Shown in pieces: positions 10,285 to 19,700 of a stretch of DNA of 64,000 bases. The number at the start of each line of letters is the position of its first letter. Within the stretch, counting starts at the first letter, position 1. The stretch is taken from positions 124,001 through 188,000 of the forward strand of contig NZ_PDNW01000005.1 in NCBI RefSeq assembly GCF_002849655.1, read 5' to 3'. The translations under genes and the position numbers were made by a program. This DNA comes from Pollutimonas subterranea (GTDB lineage Bacteria; Pseudomonadota; Gammaproteobacteria; Burkholderiales; Burkholderiaceae_B). Under the pieces are notes generated by a model. That model ran no database searches. It saw only the letters and a list, made by a program, of their open reading frames with translations, and was not told the DNA's origin.

Positions 10285-10726
10285 GGTCGTTAAAAAAGTA
10301 AGAGCGGGAACTCTTGATTTTAACGCTTTGCCGGTACGGAGTTATCAGGCCGGCGACTTCACATGTTTTTTTCCGTAGCGCTCGTTGCCGACGCCGCTCA
10401 TGCTGATGATGCTCTTGGCCGAGGCCTGCTTGGCACGTTCTTCGTTGATGAGGAGCAACGTGTCCGTCTGCAGCGGACGAAATGGTGTTGGGGTTCGTGG
10501 CTTGACTAGCATAGTGGTCTCACAATCAAAAAATCCAATCCAGCCTTAAACATACCCTTTTTTTATGAAAATTTTGCGAAAAGTAGCCAAAGCGCTCGTA
10601 AACCCCAATGTTTGAGCCCCTAGCCAGCGGCCATTTTTCAGCCAGTAACGTGACACCCCTCTTGGCCTCATCACTATGCCCGGCCGTAAATGCTAAATTG
10701 GCATGCGATCAATTTATGGTGCTGGT
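10285..10726. other. 442-bp intergenic stretch between trhO and the YdjM-like gene
   Basis: It holds one plausible small reverse-strand open frame (10345-10512, listed separately). The part from about 10530 to 10600 is AT-rich and could carry promoters for the small frame or for the membrane protein at 10727. I see no tRNA, repeat or strong hairpin here. Confidence 0.5.
10345..10512 (-). CDS. Possible small basic protein of unknown function (55 aa)
   Basis: An ATG-to-TGA frame of 55 codons lies on the minus strand. The translation starts MLVKPRTPTPFRPLQ and ends YGKKHVKSPA. It is lysine/arginine-rich, with a central segment (LLLINEERAKQASAKSI) that could form an amphipathic helix. GC-rich third positions resemble real genes of this genome. 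No good Shine-Dalgarno is visible (GTGAGA nearby). I do not recognise a family. It could be a real small gene or chance. Confidence 0.4.
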   Translation of the reverse strand: MLVKPRTPTPFRPLQTDTLLLINEERAKQASAKSIISMSGVGNERYGKKHVKSPA

Positions 10727-11794
10727 ATGGATTCATTGACACAAGCCGTCCTGGGCGCGGGGATCTCGGGCGCCATGCTCGGACGCTTCCATGGGCGCAA
10801 GGCACTGTTGGCCGGCGCCCTGCTGGCATCCCTGCCGGACATGGACGTGCTCATCGACTACGGTGATCCCATATCGGGAATGATCAACCATCGCGGATTT
10901 TCTCACTCCCTTTTTGTTCTCACCGGCGTGGCAGTGCTGCTGACGGCCGCATTACGGCGGTGGCGGCCCTCGCAAGAGTACGGCGCGGGCCGCCTGCTGG
11001 CGACGCTATGCCTGATACTGCTGACCCACCCCTTGCTGGACGCCTTCACCAGCTATGGCACGCAACTGTGGTGGCCATTGAGGCCCACGCCAACAAGCGG
11101 GTCCAGCATTTTTATTATCGACCCCTTCTACACCTTGCCGCTGCTGGCCGGGGTACTGGTGGCAGCCATCGCTGGACCAGGCAGGCGCACCCGGCGCGCC
11201 CTGGTATGTGTATTGGGTGCCAGCACGATCTATCTTGCCTTGTCGCTTGCAGCAAAAGCAACGGTAGAGCAACGGGCAAGCAGAATTCTCGAACAGGACG
11301 GTATACAAACGGTCGCGATGTTCTCCACGCCGGAGCCTTTCAACATACTGCTTTGGCGCGTGGTTGCCCGCACTGCCGATGATCACTATGTGGAGCTTAT
11401 CAGCAGCTTGCTCGACAGCGCGCCGCCCGAACGTATTGTGCTTCCCTTGAACAACGCCCTCGCCACTGAACTGCCGCCCTTGCCTCAACTGGACGGACTG
11501 CGCTGGTTCACCGACAACTGGCTGCGCTACGACGAAATTGACGGACAACTTGTAGTCACCGATCTGCGCATGGGCTTGGGCACGGGCCACTACTCGTTCC
11601 GGTTCCGGATTGCGACCCGCACAGAACCTGGCGGCACATGGGAAACCGTCACTCCCGCTTACTGGCCCGGCAAACGCGACATGGCAGCCCTGAAGGCTAC
11701 CGTTCGCCGGATCTGGCAGCAGTCGCCGCCGCTACCCCTTACGCAATGGGAACGGCAAATGACCTTGCCGCCCGCAAGCGCACCCGATTCGTAG
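10727..11794 (+). CDS. YdjM-like inner-membrane metal-dependent hydrolase (DUF457)
   Basis: This 355-residue protein opens with the family signature MDSLTQAVLGAGI and carries the histidine/aspartate motifs SLPDMDVLID and HRGFSHSL typical of LexA-regulated membrane-bound metal-dependent hydrolases. At least four hydrophobic helices lie in the first 190 residues, and a soluble C-terminal domain follows. The true substrate of this family is not established. ATG 10727 is chosen because the family starts at MDS; an ATG eight codons upstream is in frame. Confidence 0.85.
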   Translation: MDSLTQAVLGAGISGAMLGRFHGRKALLAGALLASLPDMDVLIDYGDPISGMINHRGFSHSLFVLTGVAVLLTAALRRWRPSQEYGAGRLLATLCLILLTHPLLDAFTSYGTQLWWPLRPTPTSGSSIFIIDPFYTLPLLAGVLVAAIAGPGRRTRRALVCVLGASTIYLALSLAAKATVEQRASRILEQDGIQTVAMFSTPEPFNILLWRVVARTADDHYVELISSLLDSAPPERIVLPLNNALATELPPLPQLDGLRWFTDNWLRYDEIDGQLVVTDLRMGLGTGHYSFRFRIATRTEPGGTWETVTPAYWPGKRDMAALKATVRRIWQQSPPLPLTQWERQMTLPPASAPDS

Positions 11795-11810
11795 CGACAC
11801 GGGCATAAGA

Positions 11811-13655
11811 TCAGGCGCCCAGCCGCGCGCGCAGTTGCTGAAGGAAGGCGGGAAGCTCAGCAGGGAGGCGATGGGCAAGCTTATCGAAAAGCTCTGCATG
11901 CGAGTCGAGCTCCTTGCGCCATGCCTCGCGATCGATGTCCGTGATGCGGTCAAATTTCGCTTCGTCGAAATCCAGTCCTTCCCAGCTGATTTCGCCATGC
12001 AGCGGGGTAATGCCGAACAGTTTGTCCTCGCCTTGTGCCGTGCCTTCGATACGCTGGAGCATCCACTTGAGCACACGCATGTTCTCGCCAAAACCGGGCC
12101 AGATAAAGCGGCCGTGCTCGTCGGTTTGAAACCAGTTCACGCAAAAAATCCGTGGCAATGTCGCGCCGGACGCCTGCAGCTGCAAGCCCAGCTCAAGCCA
12201 GTGCGCGAAGTAAGAACTCATGTTGTAGCCGCAGAAAGGCAGCATGGCAAAAGGATCGCGGCGTACCACACCCTGGGCGCCCGCAGCCGCCGCGGTGGTT
12301 TCCGACCCCAGTGTGGCCGCCATATAGACGCCTTCGATCCAGCTGCGCGCCTCGGTCACCAGTGGAACCGTATCTGATCGGCGCCCGCCGAAAATGAAGG
12401 CATCAATGGCGACGCCGTCGGGATTGTCCCATTCCGGATCGATGGCCGGGTTCTGGACCGCCGCAACCGTAAACCGGGCATTGGGATGCGCCGCCTTGCG
12501 CCCGGAATCCGGCGTCCAATCCTTGCCTTGCCAATCCAGGCAGTGCGCGGGCGCGGGACCCATGCCCTCCCACCAGACATCGCCATCGTCAGTCAGGGCC
12601 ACGTTGGTGAAGATGACGTTCTCCCGCAGGGAAGCCATGCAGTTGAAATTGGTTTTCTCGTTGGTGCCGGGCGCAACGCCGAAATAACCCGCCTCGGGAT
12701 TGATCGCATACAGGCGTCCATCCGGTCCCGGCTTGATCCACGCAATGTCATCGCCAATGGTCGTGATTTTCCAGCCGGGCAGAGACTGCGGCGGAATCAT
12801 CATGGAGAAATTGGTTTTCCCGCACGCCGACGGAAAGGCGGCTGCCAAGTGCATCTTCTTGCCTTGCGGCGATGTGACACCCAGCACCAGCATGTGCTCG
12901 GCCATCCAGCCTTGCTCACGACCCATAGCCGACGCAATGCGCAGCGCAAAACACTTCTTGCCCAGCAACGCATTTCCACCATACCCTGATCCGAATGACC
13001 AGATCTCGCGATCTTGCGGATAATGGACAATGTACTTCGTATCGTTGCAAGGCCAAGCTACGTCCGCTTCTCCGGCAGCCAAGGGCTTGCCGACGGAATG
13101 GACGCAAGGCACGAAATCGCCATCCGTTCCCAATACGTCGTAGACCTGGCTGCCCATGCGCGTCATCATTCGCATATTGGCCACCACATAGGGAGAATCT
13201 GAGAGCTCTACGCCAATATGGGCGATGGGCGATCCCAGTGGTCCCATGGAAAACGGGATGACATACATGGTGCGCCCACGCATGCAACCGGCGAAAAGAC
13301 CCGCAAGCGTTTGACGCATGGCTTCAGGAGCAGCCCAGTTATTGGTAGGTCCGGCGTCTTCTTCGTTCTCGGAGCAGATGAACGTGCGATCTTCCACACG
13401 TGCCACATCGCTGGGATCAGACCACGCGAGGTAGGAATTAGGTCTTTTCAACGGATCCAGGCGACGCAGAGTCCCGGCGCGTACCATCAAATCGCACAGC
13501 CGGTCGTATTCCTGTTCAGAACCGTCACACCATTCGATACGATCAGGCTGAGTTAGCGCAGCGATTTCCGCGACCCAGGCAATTAGACGGGTATGGCGCA
13601 AGCCCGGAGGCGCGTTCAATTCAACAGGTAACTGTGGACTGGCTATGATATTCAT
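11811..13655 (-). CDS. pckG: Phosphoenolpyruvate carboxykinase (GTP)
   Basis: Converts oxaloacetate and GTP to PEP, CO2 and GDP, the entry step of gluconeogenesis from C4 acids. The protein has 614 residues, the standard length for the GTP family and unlike the shorter ATP enzyme. The kinase-1 loop with the reactive cysteine, FPSACGKTN, lies at about residues 274-282, followed by the metal/nucleotide motif GDDIAWIK. The start at 13655 is supported by GGAGAAAG nine bases upstream. It is divergent from the GntR regulator and convergent with the membrane protein. Confidence 0.97.
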   Translation of the reverse strand: MNIIASPQLPVELNAPPGLRHTRLIAWVAEIAALTQPDRIEWCDGSEQEYDRLCDLMVRAGTLRRLDPLKRPNSYLAWSDPSDVARVEDRTFICSENEEDAGPTNNWAAPEAMRQTLAGLFAGCMRGRTMYVIPFSMGPLGSPIAHIGVELSDSPYVVANMRMMTRMGSQVYDVLGTDGDFVPCVHSVGKPLAAGEADVAWPCNDTKYIVHYPQDREIWSFGSGYGGNALLGKKCFALRIASAMGREQGWMAEHMLVLGVTSPQGKKMHLAAAFPSACGKTNFSMMIPPQSLPGWKITTIGDDIAWIKPGPDGRLYAINPEAGYFGVAPGTNEKTNFNCMASLRENVIFTNVALTDDGDVWWEGMGPAPAHCLDWQGKDWTPDSGRKAAHPNARFTVAAVQNPAIDPEWDNPDGVAIDAFIFGGRRSDTVPLVTEARSWIEGVYMAATLGSETTAAAAGAQGVVRRDPFAMLPFCGYNMSSYFAHWLELGLQLQASGATLPRIFCVNWFQTDEHGRFIWPGFGENMRVLKWMLQRIEGTAQGEDKLFGITPLHGEISWEGLDFDEAKFDRITDIDREAWRKELDSHAELFDKLAHRLPAELPAFLQQLRARLGA

Positions 13656-13779
13656 AGAAACTTTCTCCATCATGGATTGCATCGTCTAGAGGCATTTGAG
13701 CCGCAGAGCCATTCTACGACCTATCACCGAGGCCGTCTCCTAATCCGTTCAGTCTAGGTAACTACTGCTAGGATACGGT

Positions 13780-13809
13780 CTGTCATCAGACAAGCAGACA
13801 GCCTATAAT
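13780..13809 (+). promoter_or_regulatory. Putative promoter and operator of the GntR regulator gene
   Basis: A -35-like CTGTCA (13780-13785), an 18-base spacer and a perfect -10 TATAAT (13804-13809) form a sigma-70-type promoter. The inverted repeat GTCTG-TCAT-CAGAC (13778-13791) overlaps the -35 element, which would fit autoregulation. The -10 box covers the first in-frame ATG (13808), which argues that translation starts at 13844 instead. Confidence 0.55.
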
Positions 13810-13843
13810 GCCCACTTACTCATTCTCGTTCACGGTCCTCGGC

Positions 13844-14593
13844 ATGTCTGAACTTTCGCGTCCCACGCTTTCGCTGCAAAGGCCAGAAAATCTGTCCGTT
13901 CAGCTCGCCAAGAATCTCAGCGAGCGCATTGCCAACGGCGAGCTTAAAGCCGGGGACAAGTTGCCCAGCGAACACGAAATGGTAGCCGCGTACGGCGTCA
14001 GCCGCACGGTCGTGCGCGAAGCGGTGTCCCACTTGAAAAGCTCCGGCCTGGTCGTTTCCCGTCAAGGAGTGGGCGTGTTCGTCCTCGAGCCGTCTGCCGC
14101 AACGCCATTTCGCATTGACGTGGAAGAGCTTGGCACGGTGAAAGAAGTGATCAAGCTGCTGGAGCTCCGTATCAGCCTGGAATCTGAAGCGGCGGCGCTT
14201 GCAGCGGTCCGTCGCACCGACGAACACCTGGCGAACCTGCGTAGCGCGCTCGACCTGATGGCCCGCGGCATCGATGCACATGAAGACGCGGCCGATATGG
14301 ATTTTTTGTTTCATCAAGGAATTGCCCAGGCGACCGATAACCACTATTTCATGGAGTTATTCGGCTATCTGGGCATGATGGCAATTCCGCGCTCCCGGAT
14401 CGGGATGTTCAAGTCGGACACAGGCGCACGCGAAACCTATCTGCAGAAAGTCCATCATGAACATGAAGCGATATTCCGTGCCATCGTCACGAAGGACGCG
14501 GACGCAGCCAGCACCGCCATGCGTCGGCATTTGAGTAACAGCCGCAACCGCTTGAAAGCGGCGGCCGAATCACTGGGAACACCCGTGCCCTAA
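13844..14593 (+). CDS. FadR-subfamily GntR transcriptional regulator
   Basis: The protein has 249 residues. The N-terminal winged helix-turn-helix is typical of GntR proteins (LKAGDKLPSEHEMVAAYGVSR, VVREAVSHL, and the wing VVSRQGVGVFV). The C-terminal all-helical FCD ligand domain has the metal-binding pattern ELRISLE ... DMDFLFHQGIA ... HHEHEAIF. Its position before kdgD and a Bug receptor suggests it senses a sugar acid or its breakdown product. I place the start at 13844 (MSELSRPT) because a promoter -10 box overlaps the upstream in-frame ATG at 13808. Confidence 0.88.
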   Translation: MSELSRPTLSLQRPENLSVQLAKNLSERIANGELKAGDKLPSEHEMVAAYGVSRTVVREAVSHLKSSGLVVSRQGVGVFVLEPSAATPFRIDVEELGTVKEVIKLLELRISLESEAAALAAVRRTDEHLANLRSALDLMARGIDAHEDAADMDFLFHQGIAQATDNHYFMELFGYLGMMAIPRSRIGMFKSDTGARETYLQKVHHEHEAIFRAIVTKDADAASTAMRRHLSNSRNRLKAAAESLGTPVP

Positions 14594-14629
14594 GCATGAC
14601 AAGAGCCGAAAGACGGTTCAAAATTTTGC

Positions 14630-14640
14630 TTGTATGACAA
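14630..14640. promoter_or_regulatory. Putative FadR/GntR operator upstream of kdgD
   Basis: TTGT-ATG-ACAA matches the TNGTnnnACNA form of FadR-subfamily operators. It is nested in a wider inverted repeat GCTTGT-N10-ACAAGC (14628-14649). A plausible promoter overlaps it (TTGCTT at 14626, TATATG at 14651), so binding would block transcription of kdgD. The likely binder is the regulator encoded immediately upstream; this is inference. Confidence 0.55.
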
Positions 14641-14704
14641 CTGACAAGCATATATGATTCAAAAACCGCTGCAGTGCCAGCCCCCACTATTTACGAGGAA
14701 ACCC

Positions 14705-15622
14705 ATGTCGATCGATGCACAGGAATTGAAGCAAGTCATAGGTGCAGGCTTGCTGTCTTTTCCATTGACGGATTTTGACGAGCAACATGACTTCAACAAG
14801 TCGTCCTACCGCAAACGGCTTGAGTGGCTGAAATCCTATGACGCCAGTGCACTTTTTGCCGCAGGCGGAACCGGTGAGTTCTTTTCACTCGCCAAAGATG
14901 AATACGCCGATATCATTGGCACGGCCGTGGATGAATGCAGAGGCCAGATGCCCATTATTGCGGGAACCGGCTACGGCACACGCGTCGCCATCGAGTACGC
15001 GGTCGAGGCCGAACGCCAGGGTGCCGATGGCATACTCATCCTCCCGCACTATTTGACTGAAGCCGACCAGGAAGGCCTTCGCCGCCATGTCGTCGCGATA
15101 TGCAAATCGGTCTCGATCGGCGTCATCGTGTATAACCGCGGCTTATGCCGCCTGAATGCCGAGACCGTCGAGAAGATTGCCGATGAGTGCCCGAACCTGG
15201 TGGGGTTCAAGGACGGGTTCGGCGATATTGAATTGATGATGTCCATCCGTTCCCGCTTGGGCGACCGCCTGGCTTATATAGGCGGGCTGCCCACTGCCGA
15301 AGTATTCGCGTCTGCCTGCAAAGCCATGGGCGTATCGACCTATTCCTCTGCCGTATTCAATTTCATACCGCGAACCGCCGTCGAGTTTTATAACGCCTCG
15401 GTCAATAACGACAGTGCCACGATGGATCATTTGCTCAAGACCTTCTTTTTCCCATATCTGGAGCTACGCAATAGCGGACAAGGCTACGCCGTCAGCATCG
15501 TCAAGGCGGGCGCAACGGTTGTCGGCAAGACAGCGGGTCCGGTACGCACACCGCTCTGCGACCTTAGTCCCGCGCAACATGAACAGTTGCGCACCCTGAT
15601 AGATCGTCTCGGCCCCCAATAA
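14705..15622 (+). CDS. kdgD: 5-dehydro-4-deoxyglucarate dehydratase
   Basis: Converts 5-keto-4-deoxy-D-glucarate to 2,5-dioxopentanoate with loss of water and CO2, in the oxidative glucarate/galactarate/uronate route. The protein has 305 residues, a DHDPS/NAL-family TIM barrel, with the Schiff-base lysine at residue 169 in VGFKDG and the tyrosine at 144 in VIVYNRG. The N-terminal [10 protein letters not shown] is typical of KdgD. ATG 14705 follows GAGGAA. It is probably co-transcribed with the Bug receptor 62 bases downstream. No glucarate dehydratase is present in the window. Confidence 0.92.
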   Translation: MSIDAQELKQVIGAGLLSFPLTDFDEQHDFNKSSYRKRLEWLKSYDASALFAAGGTGEFFSLAKDEYADIIGTAVDECRGQMPIIAGTGYGTRVAIEYAVEAERQGADGILILPHYLTEADQEGLRRHVVAICKSVSIGVIVYNRGLCRLNAETVEKIADECPNLVGFKDGFGDIELMMSIRSRLGDRLAYIGGLPTAEVFASACKAMGVSTYSSAVFNFIPRTAVEFYNASVNNDSATMDHLLKTFFFPYLELRNSGQGYAVSIVKAGATVVGKTAGPVRTPLCDLSPAQHEQLRTLIDRLGPQ

Positions 15623-15684
15623 TTCGAAGACCGACTTTCCAACCCCACCCACGCGGCGACTCGTGTCCCGCAGAGGAGACAAAC

Positions 15685-16665
15685 ATGAAACTGATCAAAA
15701 CCGCTATCGCTGCTTGCTGCATTGCCGCGTTTTCTACTACGGCGTTCGCGCAATCCGAAGCCGCAAACTTTCCCGATAGACCCATCAAGCTGGTCATTCC
15801 CTTCCCCGCAGGCGGGACTTCAGATGTGCTCGGCAGGCTGGTGGGCGACAAACTTGGTCAGGCGCTTGGGCAAACAGTCGTGGTCGAGAACCGCGCCGGT
15901 GCAGGAGGCAACATTGGCGCGGACTATGTCGTCCGGTCCAAGCCAGACGGATACACCTTGGTATTGCTGGATCTCGGCAACCTCACCATAAGCCCCAGCG
16001 TTTATCCGAAGCTGCCCTTCCATCCCGTCAAGGACCTGGCACCCGTATCCATGCTGGCCTATTCACCGCACTTGCTGGTGACCACGAACGCGCTTCCCGT
16101 AAAAACACAGGAAGAACTCGTCGAATATGCCAAGAAGAACAAGGGCAAGGTCAATTTCGCCGCAGCGGCCGGCATCGGTAGCGCACCGCACATGGCCGGC
16201 GTGCTGTTCGCTCAGAAAAGCGGCGTCGACTGGAGCTACATCCCGTATAAGGGCGGAGCCCAGGCACTGACTGATCTTGTCGGCGGGCAAGTCGATGCCA
16301 CCATGAACGGCATGGTCGCCACCTATCCCCACGTCAAGAGCGGCAGCATCAAGCTGCTGGCCGTCAGCAGCAGCAAACGGCTACCGCAGTTGCCGGACGT
16401 TCCGACTGTCAGCGAAATGATTCCGGGCTTCCTGACGGGAAGCTGGCAAGGGGTGTTGGCCCCGGTCGGTACGCCGAAACCGATCATCGAGAAACTGCAT
16501 GCTGAAATGAGCAAGATCGTGAAAATGCCGGACGTGCAGGAAAAGCTGGCGACCTTGGGTGCGGAACCCATCGAGATGACGCCTGATGAGTTCGGTAGCT
16601 GGATGGGTACGCAGGTCACGAACTGGGCGGAGGTCGTCAAAACGGCAGGGATCAAGATCGAATAA
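15685..16665 (+). CDS. Bug/TctC-family periplasmic solute-binding receptor
   Basis: The protein has 326 residues. A cleavable Sec signal peptide (MKLIKTAIAACCIAA ... AFAQS) precedes a two-lobe binding domain with the family's hallmark segments: FPDRPIKLVIPFPAGG, VENRAGAGGNIGA, SVYPKLPF and FLTGSWQGVLAP. An RBS AGAGGAGA precedes the ATG. Bug receptors serve tripartite tricarboxylate transporters and are hugely expanded in Alcaligenaceae. No TctAB partner is in the window, so it is an orphan receptor here. Its place after kdgD suggests a sugar-acid ligand, which is inference. Confidence 0.9.
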   Translation: MKLIKTAIAACCIAAFSTTAFAQSEAANFPDRPIKLVIPFPAGGTSDVLGRLVGDKLGQALGQTVVVENRAGAGGNIGADYVVRSKPDGYTLVLLDLGNLTISPSVYPKLPFHPVKDLAPVSMLAYSPHLLVTTNALPVKTQEELVEYAKKNKGKVNFAAAAGIGSAPHMAGVLFAQKSGVDWSYIPYKGGAQALTDLVGGQVDATMNGMVATYPHVKSGSIKLLAVSSSKRLPQLPDVPTVSEMIPGFLTGSWQGVLAPVGTPKPIIEKLHAEMSKIVKMPDVQEKLATLGAEPIEMTPDEFGSWMGTQVTNWAEVVKTAGIKIE

Positions 16666-16684
16666 TGTCGGTTAGCCGATGGTA

Positions 16685-16710
16685 GACGGGCGGCTCACAA
16701 CCCGCCCGTC
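16685..16710. terminator. GC-rich hairpin between converging genes
   Basis: A perfect 9-bp inverted repeat GACGGGCGG/CCGCCCGTC with an 8-base loop sits between the end of the Bug receptor gene and the end of the large PKS-NRPS gene. There is no clear T-run on either side, so termination is plausible but not certain. Confidence 0.5.
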
Positions 16711-16718
16711 GTCCTCCA

Positions 16719-19700
16719 TCAGTCTTCTTGATCTCCCAACTCACTGACCAACTGATCGAGTTCATCCTGTGAAAACTCGATGCCGGTGAAGTCGGAAGGC
16801 GTATAGGCGGCTGTCGACGCAGCATCACAAATACCGAGAAACCTTCCCAGCCGAACGTCGATGGCACGCATCAATGCGTCGATGGAATCAGCGCTATGCG
16901 GTCCGTACCGGCAAGCGAGCAGGAGTTCGCCATCCTGTTGCCACGCATCGAAGGACAGCAAATGGCTTCGATGCGCATCCGCCCCCCGCTCCTGGCCTGC
17001 GCCTACCCTGACAATCGGAAGACCGGCGTGTCCGAACTGCCCCAGATCGCCCACATAATTGAATGAAACCGGCGACTCAACGGTTATAGAAGCATGTTCG
17101 CCATAACGAAGCAAGCCGTACGACATACCGTGGTCGGGCACACCGCGTAGCGTTTCTTTGATCTCCAGCAACCAAGCGTGGTCGTCGGCCGCCTCGGCCG
17201 GCACGACTACAGGGTAGCGCGTAGTAAACCAACCCACCGTGCGAGATAAATCGATACCGGCATCGAAAGGATGGCGTCCATGTCCCTCCAGCTCTATGGC
17301 CACCGACGCTCCGGCCCACTCGATAATGGCATTGGCGACGGCGGCAAACAGGGCCTCGTGTGCGCGCATGCCATACACCGCGACCATGCGCTCAAAGTAT
17401 GGCTGGGCTCGGTCTGGCGAGATTCGTAACTGTATTTCCCTCGCATCGCCCTCGCAATTGGATGCGCCCTGTGTGTCCATGGGAAATGGAACAAGCGTAC
17501 GCGCCGTTGCGGCGACCTCACTCCAGTACGACAGGCTGTCCATCATGTTATTGGCATGGATGGATAGTGCCTGCGCCCACCACGCCCATGAGGTAGTCGA
17601 TGGCCGAAGTTCGGCTGAATTACCCCTTAGGCCCGCGTCAAGGTCCTCCGCCAGGATGGACCACGAGACCATATCGAACACCGCGTGATGCACGACCACC
17701 ACGAGCTGGAAGGCAGCACCCTCGTTGTCGGCAATGACGCCAGCTGCGATATTTCTGCCCTGCCGTAAGTCGAGCGTCGACATCAGCTCGTTGGCTAGGC
17801 GATCTTGCGCGGCCTCAAGCTCGACATCGCACAAATCGTTGCCGTCGGCCATCAAGAGCGCAGGGCCGGCCGCGTCGCCTACTTGCTGAGTCGGGGCGTC
17901 GACACCAACACAAAATCGCATGCGCAGCGCGTCGTGCTTGTTAATCGCGGCATGTAGCGCCGCGTCAAGCTGCTGGACAGATGTGCCCACGGCAATCTTG
18001 AACACTGCGCTCAGGCACCAATGGTTCCGGTCGGATATCGGAATATTACGGAACCAATGCTGTATAGGCGTCAGGGGAACGGCGGCGGCGATCGGTTGTG
18101 CGCCGCTGATTCCGTCGGCGACGGGTAGCGCCAGTCGGGCGAGCCGTCGCGGGGTAGGCGCTTGAAAGACCTGGGTCGGCGTAAGCGCCATGCCCGCCGC
18201 ACGGGCACGGCCCACCACCTGGATGGCCATGATTGAATCCCCGCCCAGGCTGAAAAAGTCGTCATCCGGCCCTATGGACCCCCGCTGCAAGATCGATTCC
18301 CATATGCGGCACAGGACGGCCACGCCATCGCCTGACGTCGATCGGGCGTCAGCCTGGTGCCCGACTTCGTCGTCGGCCGCTTCCAACGCCCGAATCGCAG
18401 GCGACCCGTCTTGCTCTCGATCCGTCGGCGTCAATGCTGACGATAGCAGCGTCTGTCGGTCTATTTTGCCGTTGCTGCTTAGAGGCAAGCTGGCGTATGT
18501 TTCGATACGAGCGGGCAGCATCGCAGCGGGCACGCGCATGCCCAACCACGACTTGATCTCGTCTTTGCTCAGCGTAGTGGCAACTGCAGCCAGCAGCGAG
18601 GGCTCTCTATTTTCCTGCCGTAATACCAGTATGACGGCGTCGCGTACGCCGGGACAAGACCGAAGCAGCTCCGACAGACCAGCCGGCTCGATGCGGTGGC
18701 CGCGTATCTTCACCATGTCATCGACTCGACCCACAAACGTAAGCACACCTTCTGCGTCTGCGCGACCGAGGTCCCCCGTTCGGTAGAAAGGTATACCCTC
18801 GTGGGTACAACCAAAGCGCTCCTTGCCCAACGGCTCCTGTTGGGTGTAGCCGGATGCGACCGTGAGCCCGCTGATGACAATTTCACCCTCTTCACCGGTC
18901 GGAACGGGTCGACCTTGCGGATCCTGGATCGTCACTTGGCATCCGCGCAAGGGTCGGCCCACGGGTACGGAGGTGGCTTCCTTGGATCGAAGGCTAGGTG
19001 TGGCCTCGATCATGCAGGCGCCGACAGTAGTTTCGGTTGGGCCATAGTGATTGAAGATGCGGCAGATGGCACCGATATTCCGGATGCGATCAACGACACG
19101 CCACGTGAGGGTGTCACCTCCCAGGATCAATGCCTTCCGCGGCAAAAGCGTAGCCGAATTTGGGGCGTCGAGCAGCGCCGACAGATGGGCGGGCACAATC
19201 TTGAGAACATCGACAGGCATCTGCGAGAACCACGCCTGCAGTGCAACCGGATCCTGTGCCGACGCATCATCGACCACATGCAACAGGCCTCCCGACCATA
19301 GTGCGCCAAGGACCGAGGTATACCCAAGGTCGGCGGCGAATGACGACACTATCGCGAAAGAAGTCGGCTCGCAAGCCTCTAACCGTTCCAGCATGGCCGA
19401 AACATAGGACTGTACGGCTCCAATTGACACCTGTACGCCTTTGGGGCGACCGGTTGAACCAGATGTATACAGCACATAGGCGCTATCGGCATGCGCGGCG
19501 CCCAGCGGCGCCAGGATGCCGCCCGGTTCATCATGGCGCGACCATTGCAAGGTCGTCACGGGTGCTTGAACTGCTGGGGCGCCGACATCGATGATCAAAG
19601 CCTTGGCCCGGCTGTCGGCCAACACGTGAAGGTGGTGGTGATCGGGATGCAGTGTGTCCAGCGGCACAAAGGCGGCGCCCACCCTGGCGGCGGCCAACAT

